Shown piece after piece: positions 35,493 to 48,131 of a stretch of DNA of 64,000 bases (position 1 is its first letter; each line of letters opens with the position of its first letter). The DNA comes from Warburgia ugandensis (Eukaryota > Streptophyta > Magnoliopsida > Canellales > Canellaceae): contig CP141132.1 in the NCBI GenBank assembly GCA_035236585.1, forward strand, positions 51,711,880 through 51,775,879. The letters run 5' to 3'. Below the pieces are notes generated by a model. It saw only the letters and a list, made by a program, of their open reading frames with translations, was not told where the DNA came from and made no database searches. The position numbers and the translations under genes are program-made.

Positions 35493-36520
35493 TTAATCTT
35501 CCAATCTAGAATTATACAAAAGGACCTTTTGTCCTAGGGTGAAGGACTTTGGCAAAATATTTTTATCATGATGGCTTTTCATGCAATCTTTATATAGCTT
35601 AGCAGACTCATATGCATCTTTTCTAAGTTCATCCAACTCATTGAGTTGGAGCTTTCTATAGGTCTCAACACTATTTAAGTTAAAATTGAGCTTTCTAATA
35701 GCCAATATGCTTTATGCTCAAGTTCTACTAAGAGATGATAGGCCTTTCCATAGATCAGATGGTAAGGTGACATGCATATAGGGTAATGTATTGAAGACAC
35801 TAGGCCCATAAAAACATCATTAAGTCTTAAAGACCAATCTTTCCTATTTGGATTTACTATCTTTTCTAATATTCGATTTATCTCCCTATTTGGCACTTCT
35901 ACCTATCCACTAGTCTGAGGATGGTAGGGGGTAGCAATATTGTGGGTAACACCATATTTCTTCCTTAAATTTTCAAATACTTTATTAATAAAGTGTTTTT
36001 CCACATCACTAATTATGGCTCCAAGTGTACCAAAGTATGTAAATATATTTTCCTTTAAAAACTTGACCATCACCTTATGGTCATTGGTCTCACACAGTAT
36101 AGCTTCTACCCATATGGACACATAGTCCACTCCCACAAGGATGTACAGATAACCAAAGGAGTTGAGAAAAGGTGCCATAAATCAATGCCCCAATCAAAAG
36201 GCTCAATGATTAGAATGGGGTTCAAGGTCATCATATTTCTTTCTCCTATACTCCTTAACTATTGGCATCTAGCACATGCTATGCAGTAAGCATGTGAATC
36301 CTCAAAAATGGTGGGCCAATCAAAACCACACTATAGAATCTTTGTGGTTGTCTTTCTTGAACTTTAGTGGCCCCCGCATGGATGGTCATGGAAAAAGAAA
36401 ATGATTTTATGATGTTCATTATCTTGAATGCATCTCCTAATGACCTGATCAGAATAGTACTTGAATAAGTATTGATAGTCCCATGTAAAGTGCTTGACCT
36501 TAACAATGAATCTTTTCTAT
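35493..36520 (-). pseudogene. Integrase remnant of element E
   Basis: Readable - strand pieces: YLYILVGVDYVSIWVEAI with the first catalytic aspartate, GTLGAIISDVEKHF with the second, YGVTHNIATPYHPQTSG, then MPNREINRILEKIVNP leading to the glutamate region, MSPYHLIYGKAYHLLVELEH and [20 protein letters not shown] with [14 protein letters not shown]. These C-terminal words are typical of Athila integrase. The zinc-binding part lies near 36,240-36,300. Fossil frame. Confidence 0.88.
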
Positions 36521-36699
36521 CTTGTTTAGATTAGTGGTTAGGCATTTGACCTGTGACATGATAATTGACTATATATGCATACCAAGCAACTGGGAAATGT
36601 GCAAGAGTTGTTCATCTAGGAACAGTTTTGCTAGAGGCACATTCTCATTAATAGAGTCCACAACTAACCTAGATAAATGGTTGGCTACAACATTTTCAG

Positions 36700-37920
36700 A
36701 ACCTTTTTATCCTGAATTTCTAGATCAAACTCTTGTATCAATTATATCCACCAGATCATCCTAGGTTTGGCATCCTTCTTGTAAAGAAGGTATTTTAATG
36801 CTACATTGTCCTAATAGACAATGAGTTAGATCCTAATAAGTAAGATCTAAACTTATTCAAGGTAAGTACAACTGGCAACAACTATTTCTCTATAGTGGAA
36901 TAATTGAGTTGGGTATCATTAAGTGTCTTTTTAGCATAATATATCACATTGGGGAGTTTACTAATACGGTGCCCCAACACAGTCCCAGTCGCATAGTTTG
37001 AAGCATCGCAATATTTCAAATGCTGAACTTCAAGCTGACAATCAAATAATAAGCACATAAGTGAGTACTTTCTTTAGACACTTAAATTCTTTCATACAAT
37101 TGTCATCAAAGTCAAAAGTTGTCTTCTTAGTAAGTAAATTACATAAGGGCTTAGAAATTTTACTAAAATCTTTGATGAACCTCCTATAAAAACTAGCATG
37201 ACCTAATAATGAGCATATTTCCTTTACTCTCCTTGGAGGGGGAAGGTTAGAGATTAAATTCACTTTGGCTTTGTCTACTTCTATGCCATAATGTGATTTA
37301 ATGTGGCCTAAAACAATGCCATTTTGTATCATAAAATAACATTTTTTCCAATTTAGCACTAAATTCTTTTCCTCACACCTAGCAAGGTCTAACTTTAAGT
37401 TGTGTAAGAATTCATCAATTGAAGACCCAAATATTGTAAAATCATCCATAAAGACCTCCAAAAACCTCTCCACCATCTCAGAAAATATGCACAACATATA
37501 CCTTTGAAAAGTAGCTGGTACATTACAATGTCCAAAAGGCATACGATGGTAGGCGGAGGTCCCAAAAGGGGAGTTGATGGTAGTCGTCTCCTAGTCTACA
37601 GGTTCTATGGGGATTTGGTTATAAATAGAGTATCCATTAAGAAAGTAATAATATTTATGACCAACTAACCTTTCAAGAACTAGTCAATGAAGGAAAGAGG
37701 AAAATGGTCTTTCCTCATGACCAAGTTTAGTTTTCGATAATCTACACAAATCCTCCACTCGGTAGTCGTGCGAGTGAGAACTAAATCATTATCCTCATTA
37801 TGGATTGCCATGACTTCGAATTTCTTGGGGATAACCTAAACTGGGATGACTCAAGTGCTGTTAGCAATAGGGTAGATAATACCAACATCTAAGAGTTTTA
37901 ACACTTCGTCTCTCACTACA
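36700..37920 (-). pseudogene. Reverse transcriptase and RNase H remnants of element E
   Basis: - strand blocks: RTTTEWRICVDYRKLNLVMR (about 37,730-37,790), MPFGHCNVPATFQRYMLCIF, then VFMDDFTIFGSS with the catalytic M-D-D, NLVLNWKKCYFMIQNGIVLG, SLLGHASFYRRFIKDFSKIS and KPLCNLL. RNase H follows around 36,870-37,020 (for example KTLNDTQLNYSTIEK). The style (MPFG-N-PATFQR, GHASFYRRFIKDFSKI) is Athila. Confidence 0.88.
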
Positions 37921-38199
37921 TCTTTCATATTAGGGTTTAGTCTCCTCTGTTTCCTTAGATGATTTAACATTTTCTTCTAGGTGAATGATATGCATACACA
38001 CAAAAAGGCTAATCTCATTAATATCTCTATGGTCCACCCTAAAGCTGTCTTAAGTTCTCATAGAACATCAAGGGGTTGTCATTCCTATTCTTGATCTAGA
38101 TCATAGGCTATGATTTTAGGCAAAGATTCATCTGGTCCTAAGTAAGAATATTTTAGATTTTTTAGGTATTGGCTTAAGGAGGAAAGTGGGTGGTTTTTC

Positions 38200-38990
38200 A
38201 ACTTAAGACATATGAATAGAATTGGAAGGAGGAAGAGGTTCCACTTGAGGTCCCCACTTAGAGGTATCCATGATCGCTACAACATCTAAAAGATTATTTA
38301 CCCCTTCTATGGACTTATCTATATCAAAATCATAATTAAAGTGCACTGGAAATGCCTCAAGTGAGTCTACAATAGACGATGGTTGATTAGCATCCTAAAT
38401 TAGACCTTCAATTAAATTAACTACCCATGAATCATCTAAGTCTAGATACTAATGATTGGCATTCAACACATTGAGCTTTACTTTCATATTGCCGAAGGAT
38501 AATTTGATCATACCATTTCAATAGTTGATGGTGGCATTGGACGTTGCCAAGAATGGATGTCTAAGAATTCCCAAGATCTGACTACTAGGGTCTGATACAA
38601 GTTGGGTATCTAGGACAATAAAATCGACATGGAAGTAAAATTGGTCCACCTATATTAAGACATCTTCAACCATACCACGCGAAACTTTTTTTGATCTATC
38701 TGTTAATTGCAAAGTGGTATTTCTATGCTTAAGGTCACCAAGCCCAAGTTGCTCATAGATAAAGAATGGAAACAAGTTTACAGTATCCCCAAAATCTAAT
38801 AATGCCCTATCTATGATATGGTCTCCAATAACACAGGAGATAGTAGGACAACCTAGATCACTAAACTCGAGAGCAATCTGGCGCTAGATCAAGAAGCTCA
38901 CTTACTCTATAAGGAAGGCTTTCTTTTGTATATTAAGCTTGTGCTTTTGTGTGCAGAGCTCTTTGAGAAATTTGGCATAAGTAGGAATGT
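38200..38990 (-). pseudogene. Protease region of element E
   Basis: The - strand reads GCPTISCVIGDHIIDRALLD followed by FGDTVNLFPFFIYEQLGLGD and LQLTDRS (about 38,690-38,860). This is the Athila protease environment with D-F-G-D at the active site. It is parallel to relic G. Broken. Confidence 0.75.
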
Positions 38991-39569
38991 CTTTAATAGC
39001 ATTGAGTAATGGGACACTAACTTGCACATGTTTAAACACATCTATTATCTCATGGAAATTAGTTATTTATTTTTCCTTGTTTAATAGCTGAGGGATTGGA
39101 GCTTTAAGCATATAAGGTCCCTTGACTATAGGATAAATGGAGCAAGAGATTTCTATCTTTTATCTTTCTCCTTAATTATAGTTGGTTCATTCTCTTCTAA
39201 GTTTTTCTCAGTCTACCCTATTTTATTATCAACCTAACGGTCACCCCTAAGGGTAGTTATTGACTTTGCTTGCCCTTGTGGTCTATGTGAATCTGACTCT
39301 ATTTTAAACTATACCCTGGGATTTGGAATTGACTGACTGTAAAATTGTCCCTTTCCTTTATCACTAACTGCAGCAGATAACTAGCTCATTTGCATGTCTA
39401 GTTTGGTAATAGCTTAAGAATTAACATTGGTAGCCTATCTATTCTCATTCTAGTAGTTGTGTAAGGCCTATATATTCTCCTAATTTTGTTTTATGAGTGT
39501 TTGTATATTGTCCTCCAATGATGGTTTCTTCAATTGCTATGGAAGTTGTAAACGAGGTGGTTGCTAGGG

Positions 39570-40763
39570 AACTAAACCTCTAGGAAAGTTTTCTATAGGG
39601 GTTCATGGATGGACCTCCTTGGTGATTGTTTGTAGACCACAAAAAGTTAGGATGCCTATCCCATCTTGGATTATAGGTTTCGAAATACAAATTATTGCTA
39701 GGGTTGTGATATTCATTCACTACATTTGCTTGTTATTAAAAAGATATTCGGTACACACCATATTAGATGGACAAGCTAAGGTTAAGTGTGTCAGGTTAGA
39801 CAAAATGGAACAAATGTCTTGTGGAGGTTTTATGGATGCATTACCAGCAATGTAGGCTTCAATTATATGGAACATACTTTCAAACTTGTCCATTCATCCC
39901 TCCAAACAGTCAAGCCTATAAGACACATCTATGGTCACTCATATTTAATAAAAGCCCTCCTCTCTTTTGAGGCTAGAAGTTTTCTATCTCTTCTATTTGA
40001 ATAGTCCTATAGCTAGGAAATTTTAGCTAATGTGTCAAAAAATTCCCATGCTCTCTCATTTTTCATAATGAGGGTCCCCCCACTAACTGCATTTATCATT
40101 CATCTATTTTGATGTGTAAGTGCCTCATAAAAGTACTGCACTTGCTGGTATTTTTCAAATTTTCTATGGGGACACTTGCAGGGATTCATTCCACCTTTCC
40201 TAGCACTCATAATATTATTCATCTTCTCTTTACTAAAATTTTCTGATCTCTCTATGAAGGGCGTTAGTTTTATGTAAGGGAAAATTTTTTCTTAGAAACT
40301 TCCAAGACAACTAGTCCTATGTGGCGATGGAACTGACCTCTATAGAATTCAGCTATGATTTGGCCATATCTTTCAATGAGAAGGGAAATAACCTAAGTCT
40401 AATAGAATCATCTGAAACATTTTGGAACTTGAATGTAGTACAAATATCAAGAAATTCCTTGATAAGTAGGTATGGATCCTCTCTCTCTCTCTCTATAGAC
40501 CATAATATGTTGGGAGTAATTGAATGACTCCAGGTTTAAGTTCAAAATGGTCTGCATTGGTAGGTGATAATGAGATGCACAATGGAGTATTTAGTTTAAG
40601 TGGCACATGGAAGTCTCTTATGGCCTTGTGCTCAACTACAGCTAGTGGGTTTTCCATGGGGCTAGGAATTTGATTTCTCACCCCTTGTCTATGGGTACGT
40701 TAATCACAAGATTCAATGGTACTAATTTCGTGTCCTAAAATCAACAACCGTGCGTGGACTATA
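39570..40763 (-). pseudogene. gag remnant of element E
   Basis: At the upstream end, 40,493-40,681 reads HFELKPGVIQLLPTYYGL, the conserved start of Athila gag. Further down, about 40,010-40,110 reads NAVSGGTLIMKNERAWEFFD. The region at 39,580-39,720 is the C-terminal part. The frame stops at 40,763 where LTR J begins; the leader expected upstream is found at 58,966-59,577 beyond the inserted block. Confidence 0.78.
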
Positions 40764-42872
40764 TGTGATGACCTGGGTTTTCTCATGCATTTTTAAGTGC
40801 AAGATCTAAATTCCTAAGGTGGGATCCCGATTTGAAAAACATTTTTATGAAAACCATGCAATGCAGTGGAAAATCTTTAGTTTTAAACTCATTTTGAAAA
40901 CCCCAAGTGTCATTTGCTTTCACAACAATCAAAGTAGTTTTTGAAAAACTTCAGAAATCATAAATGTTTTTCCCCAGTTCTATCTAGTCATAGCACACAG
41001 CCCAACTGTAAATAAATACAAATACATGTCCAAAGGGTAGAGAGTTTACTTACATGTATCATTGTCTCCTGTTTGATTCACTTGCTCATAGCACTAGTGT
41101 CTCCTGAGGCATCTTCTATTTGTGAGTGGAACTATCCTGAAAAATGCTAAGGATAGGGTGAGTACATACTATACTCAGTAGGAGTCTATCACTACTAGTT
41201 TTGCAATGCATGCTATGCTTATAAATCATATGCGCTTTAAAACATGTGCATGTTCGAACAACCATGTTCTATATCGATATTAAAAACCATTGTCGAATCG
41301 GAATACTGACGACTAAAGAATCGCATAATCCAAGTCGAAAGTATCATATATATATATATATATCATAAACATAATCATATGCATAATATGCTCAACTGAA
41401 TCCAACTCATGGATATCTGGTATGGTCGACCAACCTCATGTCATGCCATATGCAATGCAAGTAAATCCACGAAACCATAGGGTCCAACTATGCCCACGAC
41501 CTCACCGCCGTGTGGTCCCCGGGTACCTGAGGACACTCGATCATAGCCTCAACGGGGCATATGACACGTCAACCCAGTGCTGTGACACCAGTGGTAGCCC
41601 CCTATACTACATGCAGTCGACATCGGGGCGTTGCCCTTTTTGGGCATGGTACCCATCCACCTAATAGTGGTAGAGGCTGGAGGCCAACCCAAACCTCTCA
41701 GCATAGCGCCCACGAGCTTATCAGCCCAAATCATATCAGATCAAACAAATGAAAACCTCTTTTTCAAAACATATCCTCTTTCGGTCCCTCACAGCTGCCT
41801 GGCCCTCATAACTACCTACCCAGCATCTTTTGGGCACTCCAGCATCTTTTGGTAACCCTCAAGGACATGCAATCTTTCGAAAACTCAATGCTCACAAATC
41901 ATACAATGTATGAAATTGTTTGCAAAACATATCTATGCATAATGTATATGCAATTATTTGCAAAACATATCTATGCATAAAGCTTTTATCATATGCACGC
42001 TGAGTTAAGTCATGCTAAACAAGTCATATACTTATATTGAAAACATGCATTCTCAAAACAATCATGGCTCTTTTAAAAAGTCTAGTAGCAATAGAGCACC
42101 TACCTCAAAGTCTCCTGGAGTCGCGTCCTTTATCACTTTAACCCGTCCCTGGGTCTCATTTATAAGCTCCTGGGTATGAATGGATACAAGGAGTCCTTAT
42201 TAATTTCATTCTATTTAGACATTATATCGCTAGATCTGCCTATTGGGTCCATGGTCCTTGCCTAATTCATTCGTCGGGCTAGATCCTATGGTGTGGATCT
42301 ACTTTCCAACAGTTAGACTCTGTAATTTATCCTCTAATCCTAACTTTAAAGTCTCATTAGGTCCGCGTGCCCCAGTTCCCAAGACACCCATGTATCCTGG
42401 TTGAACCGCGACCGCCTTACGTGCGTGTGCGCCTAAAGGTCGTGCCAGGGACCGCGTTTTGCACGTGCACGTGCATGCTCAAGTGATGCGCTATGACGCG
42501 CATCATTGCACGGACGTACCTTTGGTGTAGCATGGCGCGTCTCAACTCCCAGGGCACCTCATGCATCCTGGTCGAGCCAGGACCCGTGCCCTATGTCACG
42601 CACGCACCCAAAGGCCACACTTGGGACAATGTACGCACTGTCGTACGCCCGGAGCCCATCCCTAGGACCTTGTCCCAGGCGCACATGGAGCAAGGCATCC
42701 CTGGGGTGCCTGGTTCATGCAGGGTCATCTGAGCCTAGTTTAGGAACATCTTGTTCATGCAGGGCCGACCCAAGCCGGCTTGGAGCATTTTTCGGGCAGG
42801 AACCCGGTTGGAAAATGGCTGGAAATGCTAGATCCAGTATGGATCTAGCCTGAGAGGAGGAAAGAAAACTTT
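40764..42872 (-). repeat. LTR J: partial Tekay-type LTR of the B family
   Basis: Plus-strand start TGTGATGACCTGGG. It aligns with both LTRs of B in order through the TA run (41,345), the Cys/Gly-rich open frames near 41,550 and the CpG-rich core (42,360-42,760), then stops matching at about 42,872 where element H text begins. The promoter part of the LTR is absent. It lies against the gag of E on the left. Confidence 0.8.
41905..41978. repeat. Two-copy tandem repeat in LTR J
   Basis: 36- and 38-bp copies of the type AATGTATGAAATTGTTTGCA...TATGCAT, absent as a duplication from the B LTRs. Confidence 0.75.
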
Positions 42873-44780
42873 ACCAGTAAAGACACATATTTATAACTTA
42901 GGGTCATGGTTGTAAATATCTGTTGCATGTCCATAGCATTTAGAATATTCTTTCCAAGTTAAAATGTGAATCATTTCATGTGATTATGGTCATTTCCATT
43001 CTCACATATCAATAACTTATTCCATTTCAATGAATAGTAGTCAAATCATGTTAAAGTAAACCTAATTAAGGGCTACTTTTTACACCATTTTTATTTTGTT
43101 CCTTAGTTTTGAAGACCTTAGGATTATTCCTTTAGCATTTATTCATGAATACAAACTATAAGTTAATATATTAATTTTCTTCTATCTTGGGACCAAACAT
43201 TTCATCATTCTTGATTCGTTAAGTTACAAGTATGACATCTTCTAGTGCACTTGCTTAGGTCTTCCTGTAATTAAAAAAAAAAAAAAACTTATTAGCTACT
43301 CTAAAATCTTTACTATATTATTTATATACTCATTAATACTTCCTATTACTTTGTCCATTCCAAATATTGTAGTACCAATATACAAGTCCTTATGTCTCAG
43401 TAGTATGCATACAATCAAACCTTGTTTAAGGTATTCCAATATCTACTTGAATTATAAGTTCAAAATCAAGGTAGGCAAGCAGTCCTATCGCTTGTTTCTC
43501 TTAATGTTCTAATTGGGATAAAGCAAGTGTTTTAAGTTCATTTCAGGTTTATAGCCAATCCAGGTGTACGTCATGTTTCTTAACATTATCATCAGTTAAA
43601 TATATATACACACAAACATAGACACTAAGTTCTAGTTGATGAGTTTAGTTTTCATTTTTTTTGTTTGGGAATTACAACTAGGGTAATGTGACGACCTAGG
43701 TTTTCCCATGTATTTTTAAATGCAATATCTAATTCCTAAGGAAAGATGCATCCCTAGTTGAAAACCATGTTATGAAAACTATGTAATGCAGTGGAAAATC
43801 TTTTGTTTTAAACTCATTTTGAAAACCCCAAGTGTCATTGGTTTTCACAACAACCAAAGTAGTTTTTGAAAATTTCAGAAATCATAAATGTCTTCCCAGG
43901 TCTATCCAATCACAACTCACGACCCAACTGTAAATAAATACAAATACATGTCCAAAGGGTAGAGTGGTTACGTGCAAGTATGATTGTCTCTTTTTTATTT
44001 ACTTGCTCGTAGCACTAACATTTCCTGAGGCGTCTTCTACTCGTGAAGGGAACTGTCCTGAAAAACATATGTTCTTTAAAACATGTGCATGTTTGAACAC
44101 TCATGTTCAATATCAATATTAAAAACCATTGTCGAATTGGAATACTGACGACTTAAAGAATCACATAATCCAAGTCGAAAGTATCATATATATCATAAAC
44201 ATAATGATATGCATAAGATGCTCAACTGAATCCAACTCATGGATATATGGTATGGTCGACCAACCTCATGTCATGCCACATGCAATGCAAGTAAATCCTC
44301 AGAACATAGGGCCCACTATGCCCACGACCTCCTCGCCGTGTGGTCCCCGGGTACCTGGGGACACTTGGTCATAGCCTCCACCGGGCATATGACACATCGA
44401 CCCAATGCCATGACACTAGTGGTAGCCCCCTGTACCACATGCAGTCGACGTAGGGACATGCCTTTTTTGGCATGGCACCCTTTCCACCTAATAGTGGTAG
44501 AGGCTGGGAGGCCACCCCAGACCTCTCGGCATAGCGTCCACGAGCTTACTAGCCCAAATCATATACAATCAATCAAGCAAAACCTCTTTTTCAAACCTGT
44601 CCTCTTTGGGTCCCTCACAACTGCCTACCCAGCATCTTTAGTGCACTCCAGTGTCTTTTGGTAACCCTCAAGGACGTGCAATTTTTCAAAACTCAATAAC
44701 CACAAATCATGCAATTTATGCAATCGTTTGCAAAACATGTCTATGCATAATGTATTTATCATATGCATGCTGAATTCATT

Positions 44781-44842
44781 TATAAAATTAAGTCATGCTA
44801 AACAAGTCATATATAAAATTAAGTCATGCTAAACAAGTCATA
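44781..44842. repeat. Perfect 31-bp tandem duplication in LTR L
   Basis: Two identical 31-bp units (TATAAAATTAAGTCATGCTA... at 44,781-44,811 and 44,812-44,842). Other LTRs of the family have one copy. Confidence 0.88.
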
Positions 44843-45631
44843 TAATTTATACTTAAAACATGCATTCTTAAAACAATCATGGGCTCTTTTTAAAAGTCTA
44901 GTAGCGATAGAGCGCCTGCCTAGTTTGGTCACGCTAGCCCCCTTGTCCTCGTATGCTCCTGCTCATAGTTTAGGGGAACAAGGTGAGATTGGCCTATTTC
45001 TATAGGTTTTAGAATGGTTGATCTCACTACTTAGGCATTAAGGGTTCATTCCCATGCCTATGAGTCTCCTAAGGTCCTAACTAGGCCTTGGTATCGTCAG
45101 GTTTATAAAGGTTTAGTGGCCCCGCGCCACTATCATAGTTTAAGGGTCATGATCACCTTAGGCAGGCTCTTGATTAGATATTTTATGGTCTGGGTGTGTC
45201 CACGTTGTCAATACGGACACAACATCTTTTGCGGCGCCTCAATCAAAGTCCTAGAACTCAAGTTATGGGCGTTTTAGTATTCAGAATACATGGAAGGCCC
45301 ACAGGGCGCGTCCATAGACGCACCGGGCCTTCTGCCCATTTTCTCGTTTGTGGGCGCATCCACGGACGCGCCTAATTTGACCCTGTCGAGTCAGTACGCC
45401 CAGGCACTATCCCTGGGTCCTTTGTGGCTCCCTAGAGCCCCGTTTTGCATGGTTTTTTATGCATAAACTTGGGGGAACTCATCCTAAGACTAAGGGGGAG
45501 ATGGGTTTGGAGGAGTTTTGGGCATACCTGATTCGTGGCTGGGTTTTTCTCATGTTTTCTCCTCTTGTTTGCTTCTCCACGATGGGTTTTTCCTAGGCTT
45601 TTGGGCTGCCATTGGAGGCGCCCAAGAGCTT

Positions 45632-45639
45632 TATTTATA
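45632..45639 (-). promoter_or_regulatory. TATA box in solo LTR L
   Basis: - strand TATAAATA at the place equivalent to 1,346-1,353 in element A. Confidence 0.6.
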
Positions 45640-47509
45640 GAGCTCAAAGAGGGTTCTGGAGGGGGTTCTTACAGCCATGGAATGGCGGTGGAGAAACCTC
45701 CAGAATGGCGATGGTTTCTCCCCTACACACCATTGTTCTAGAACCCTCTGGGTGGTTGAAGAAGAGGGGTGCCCGTATCAAAACGGGTCTCTGTTTTTCT
45801 CAGGCCAAATCCGTTTTTGAATTAATTTACACTTTTGCCCTTGAACTTCAAAGGGCCATATCTTGCTCATTTTAACTCCGTTTTGGGTGATTTTGGTCTT
45901 GTTGGATTCCTTTTTCCGAGATGCACCTAAGGGTACTATTTTTAGGACCAAATTTTTGGGTCTAGTTAGGGTGAACGGTGAAATGACCAAAATACCCTTA
46001 TCTCCAAAAAGGGAACTTTTCGTTTCTTATAGAATGTCCAATTCATTTTTGTTAAATAGCATAAATTGCTTGGGCATTACAGGTAACAGTAACATTTTCT
46101 ATTCAAATTAGCCATTCCATTTCTAATTTGACAATTTAAAAGGTGTCATAAGATAATTCTAAATATATCACATGATTCCATAATTTTGATACCTAATGAC
46201 AATACTTTGTAAATCATCATCTACATATAATCATTCTTACAAAGACATGGCAATGATTAAGCTTTCCAAAATAACAATCTTAATTCACCTACCTTGTATG
46301 GCGTTTATCCTTAGTTCTTGTGTGTACCTTCTTTTGCTTGATATGTTGATTGACCAATTCATAGGCTTCATTATCAATCCATAGCTGGATGGCTCTGATT
46401 GTGTATGTGTCACTAATTAGTGTACTGAGAAAGTAAAGATATACTGATTTGTAGCTCCATTGTGGAACACTACAGATCAATAAGAGATGCAATGCCTTAT
46501 CTTAAAGATATGGCATTAGATGGTCAATCAAAAGTCAGATCTTAAGAATAAGCTAGATATGTCATTGTTCTAGGGGTTTGGTTATAGATCTATGGTTAGA
46601 TCAAAATGAATATTTAAATTAGATATGGATTTAGGAGTAGTTTCACTAATATAAAGTTAGATCAAGATGAACAGTTGAATCTGATCACATATCAAATCAT
46701 CAGGAGTGAAGTCTACATCCAGATTGAATTAGGATCTTATATTGATTACAAATCTAAGCGTTAAGTGGTTACTTAATGGTTGATCATGGTGAATGGATCA
46801 GATTGGTCACAAATTGAGGTGACAATTCTCGATCAATGACTAGCATGAGAAGACATCACAACTCGATGACAAATATGACTTTTGGAGATAGATCAATGGT
46901 TGGATCATGGTAGGATCTACAAAATCAATCATGGATCCATCATTCAAAGATTAATCAATGACTATATCATCACAAATGGCCAGATGGATCACAGATATGA
47001 TGATCTAGTCCAACCAAAGCTCTTATCACAATCAACAATCATATCTTCTCTAATGAACAAATGGATAGATAGGTCTTGTTCCTCGCATTGTCAACTCAGC
47101 TCAACGAGGCGAGTTAGTAGCAGGTGACATGAGAGAGTCGCCTTGCCCTGACATGCCAAAGGAGAAAAGGGAAATAGGAGGAGGAGGAGATTAAGCACAT
47201 CGATGCCCTTTACCAGTCAGGTGCCAGTTGCATGAGAGAAAAAGGGGCAAGATGGGTTTGCTAACATTAAGCTGGTTGGGCATCACAAGTAAGCAAGAAA
47301 GAGGGGAAGACCGAGAGAGAAAAGGGGAAGGGATTAGCAAGACTAATCAGTTGTGCCATCCACGGTGGGTTGATGTAGGGTGAAAAGGAAAAGATAAAAA
47401 GGGTTTTTGGGTGCACATGTGGCTGGCCGTGCAAGTTCAGTTGCCGCCTAGACCCAAACCTAAGAGGAGAAGCCCAAAGAGGATGGTTTCGGAAGTGGCT
47501 GACTAAAGG

Positions 47510-47517
47510 AAGAGAGA

Positions 47518-47607
<90 letters not shown>
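47510..47607. repeat. AG microsatellite in left LTR of H
   Basis: About 98 bases, interrupted by two AT steps near the left edge (about 47,521-47,530). The matching place in the other LTR (about 53,230-53,285) has only short AG runs. Confidence 0.95.
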
Positions 47608-47609
<2 letters not shown>

Positions 47610-48131
47610 ATAACATCATCATGGTTGTGCCGACTGGGGGGAGAAGAGAAAGGGGGGCTGTCGATGAATGGGGAGGAGAAAAAGGATTTTGTGCCGACCA
47701 ACCAACCATGACAATCAGGTCACCGTCTCGATGGAGGAGGTAGACACTGAGTTTTTCCTCTTGCTAATATTCACCCCTAGTTTGTTTCATTTTGGGTCAT
47801 TGCCTGATGCGAGATAGTTGTATGATGTGTGTCGAGCCAACTCCAAGTGTCAGGGGTCATCTGCCATGTCAGAACCAAATCAAGGTGGGGATGTCGTTAT
47901 TCATTTGGACCTTAAATTAGTGAGAATTTGGAGATTTTCTACCATGATCTCCATTTTTCACAAAATTATGTCGTTGGAATTGTCTCAATGCATAGTATTC
48001 ATTTTTTATAGTTACAAATCCAAATTTCGAGTTTTTAAGGGGTCACTTCCTTGAAATTCAATTTCTATTTTTTTTCAATTAAAATATGTTATAATTACCT
48101 AGAAATTAACTCAAAACTTTAGGTTGTTACA

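Larger units (their letters stand above)
43687..46081 (-). mobile_element. Solo LTR L, A/B-type Tekay-like, nested in H
   Basis: Plus-strand start TGTGACGACCTAGG and end GGGCATTACA, with a perfect duplication GGTAA at 43,682-43,686 and 46,082-46,086. The other LTR of H keeps the unfilled site at about 52,405-52,420 (ACTAGGGTAACAGTAAC). The promoter side closely matches the LTRs of A (words such as CCAAAAATTTGGTCCT). No interior remains, so it is the product of LTR-LTR recombination. Confidence 0.92.
42873..48131 (-). repeat. 3' LTR of H (left copy), interrupted by solo LTR L
   Basis: Outer left part missing. It ends GGTTGTTACA at 48,131. The text at 47,800-48,131 (GTCGAGCCAACTCC..., TTGTCTCAATGCATAG) matches 58,640-58,965, the outer end of the other LTR. 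Confidence 0.75.
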
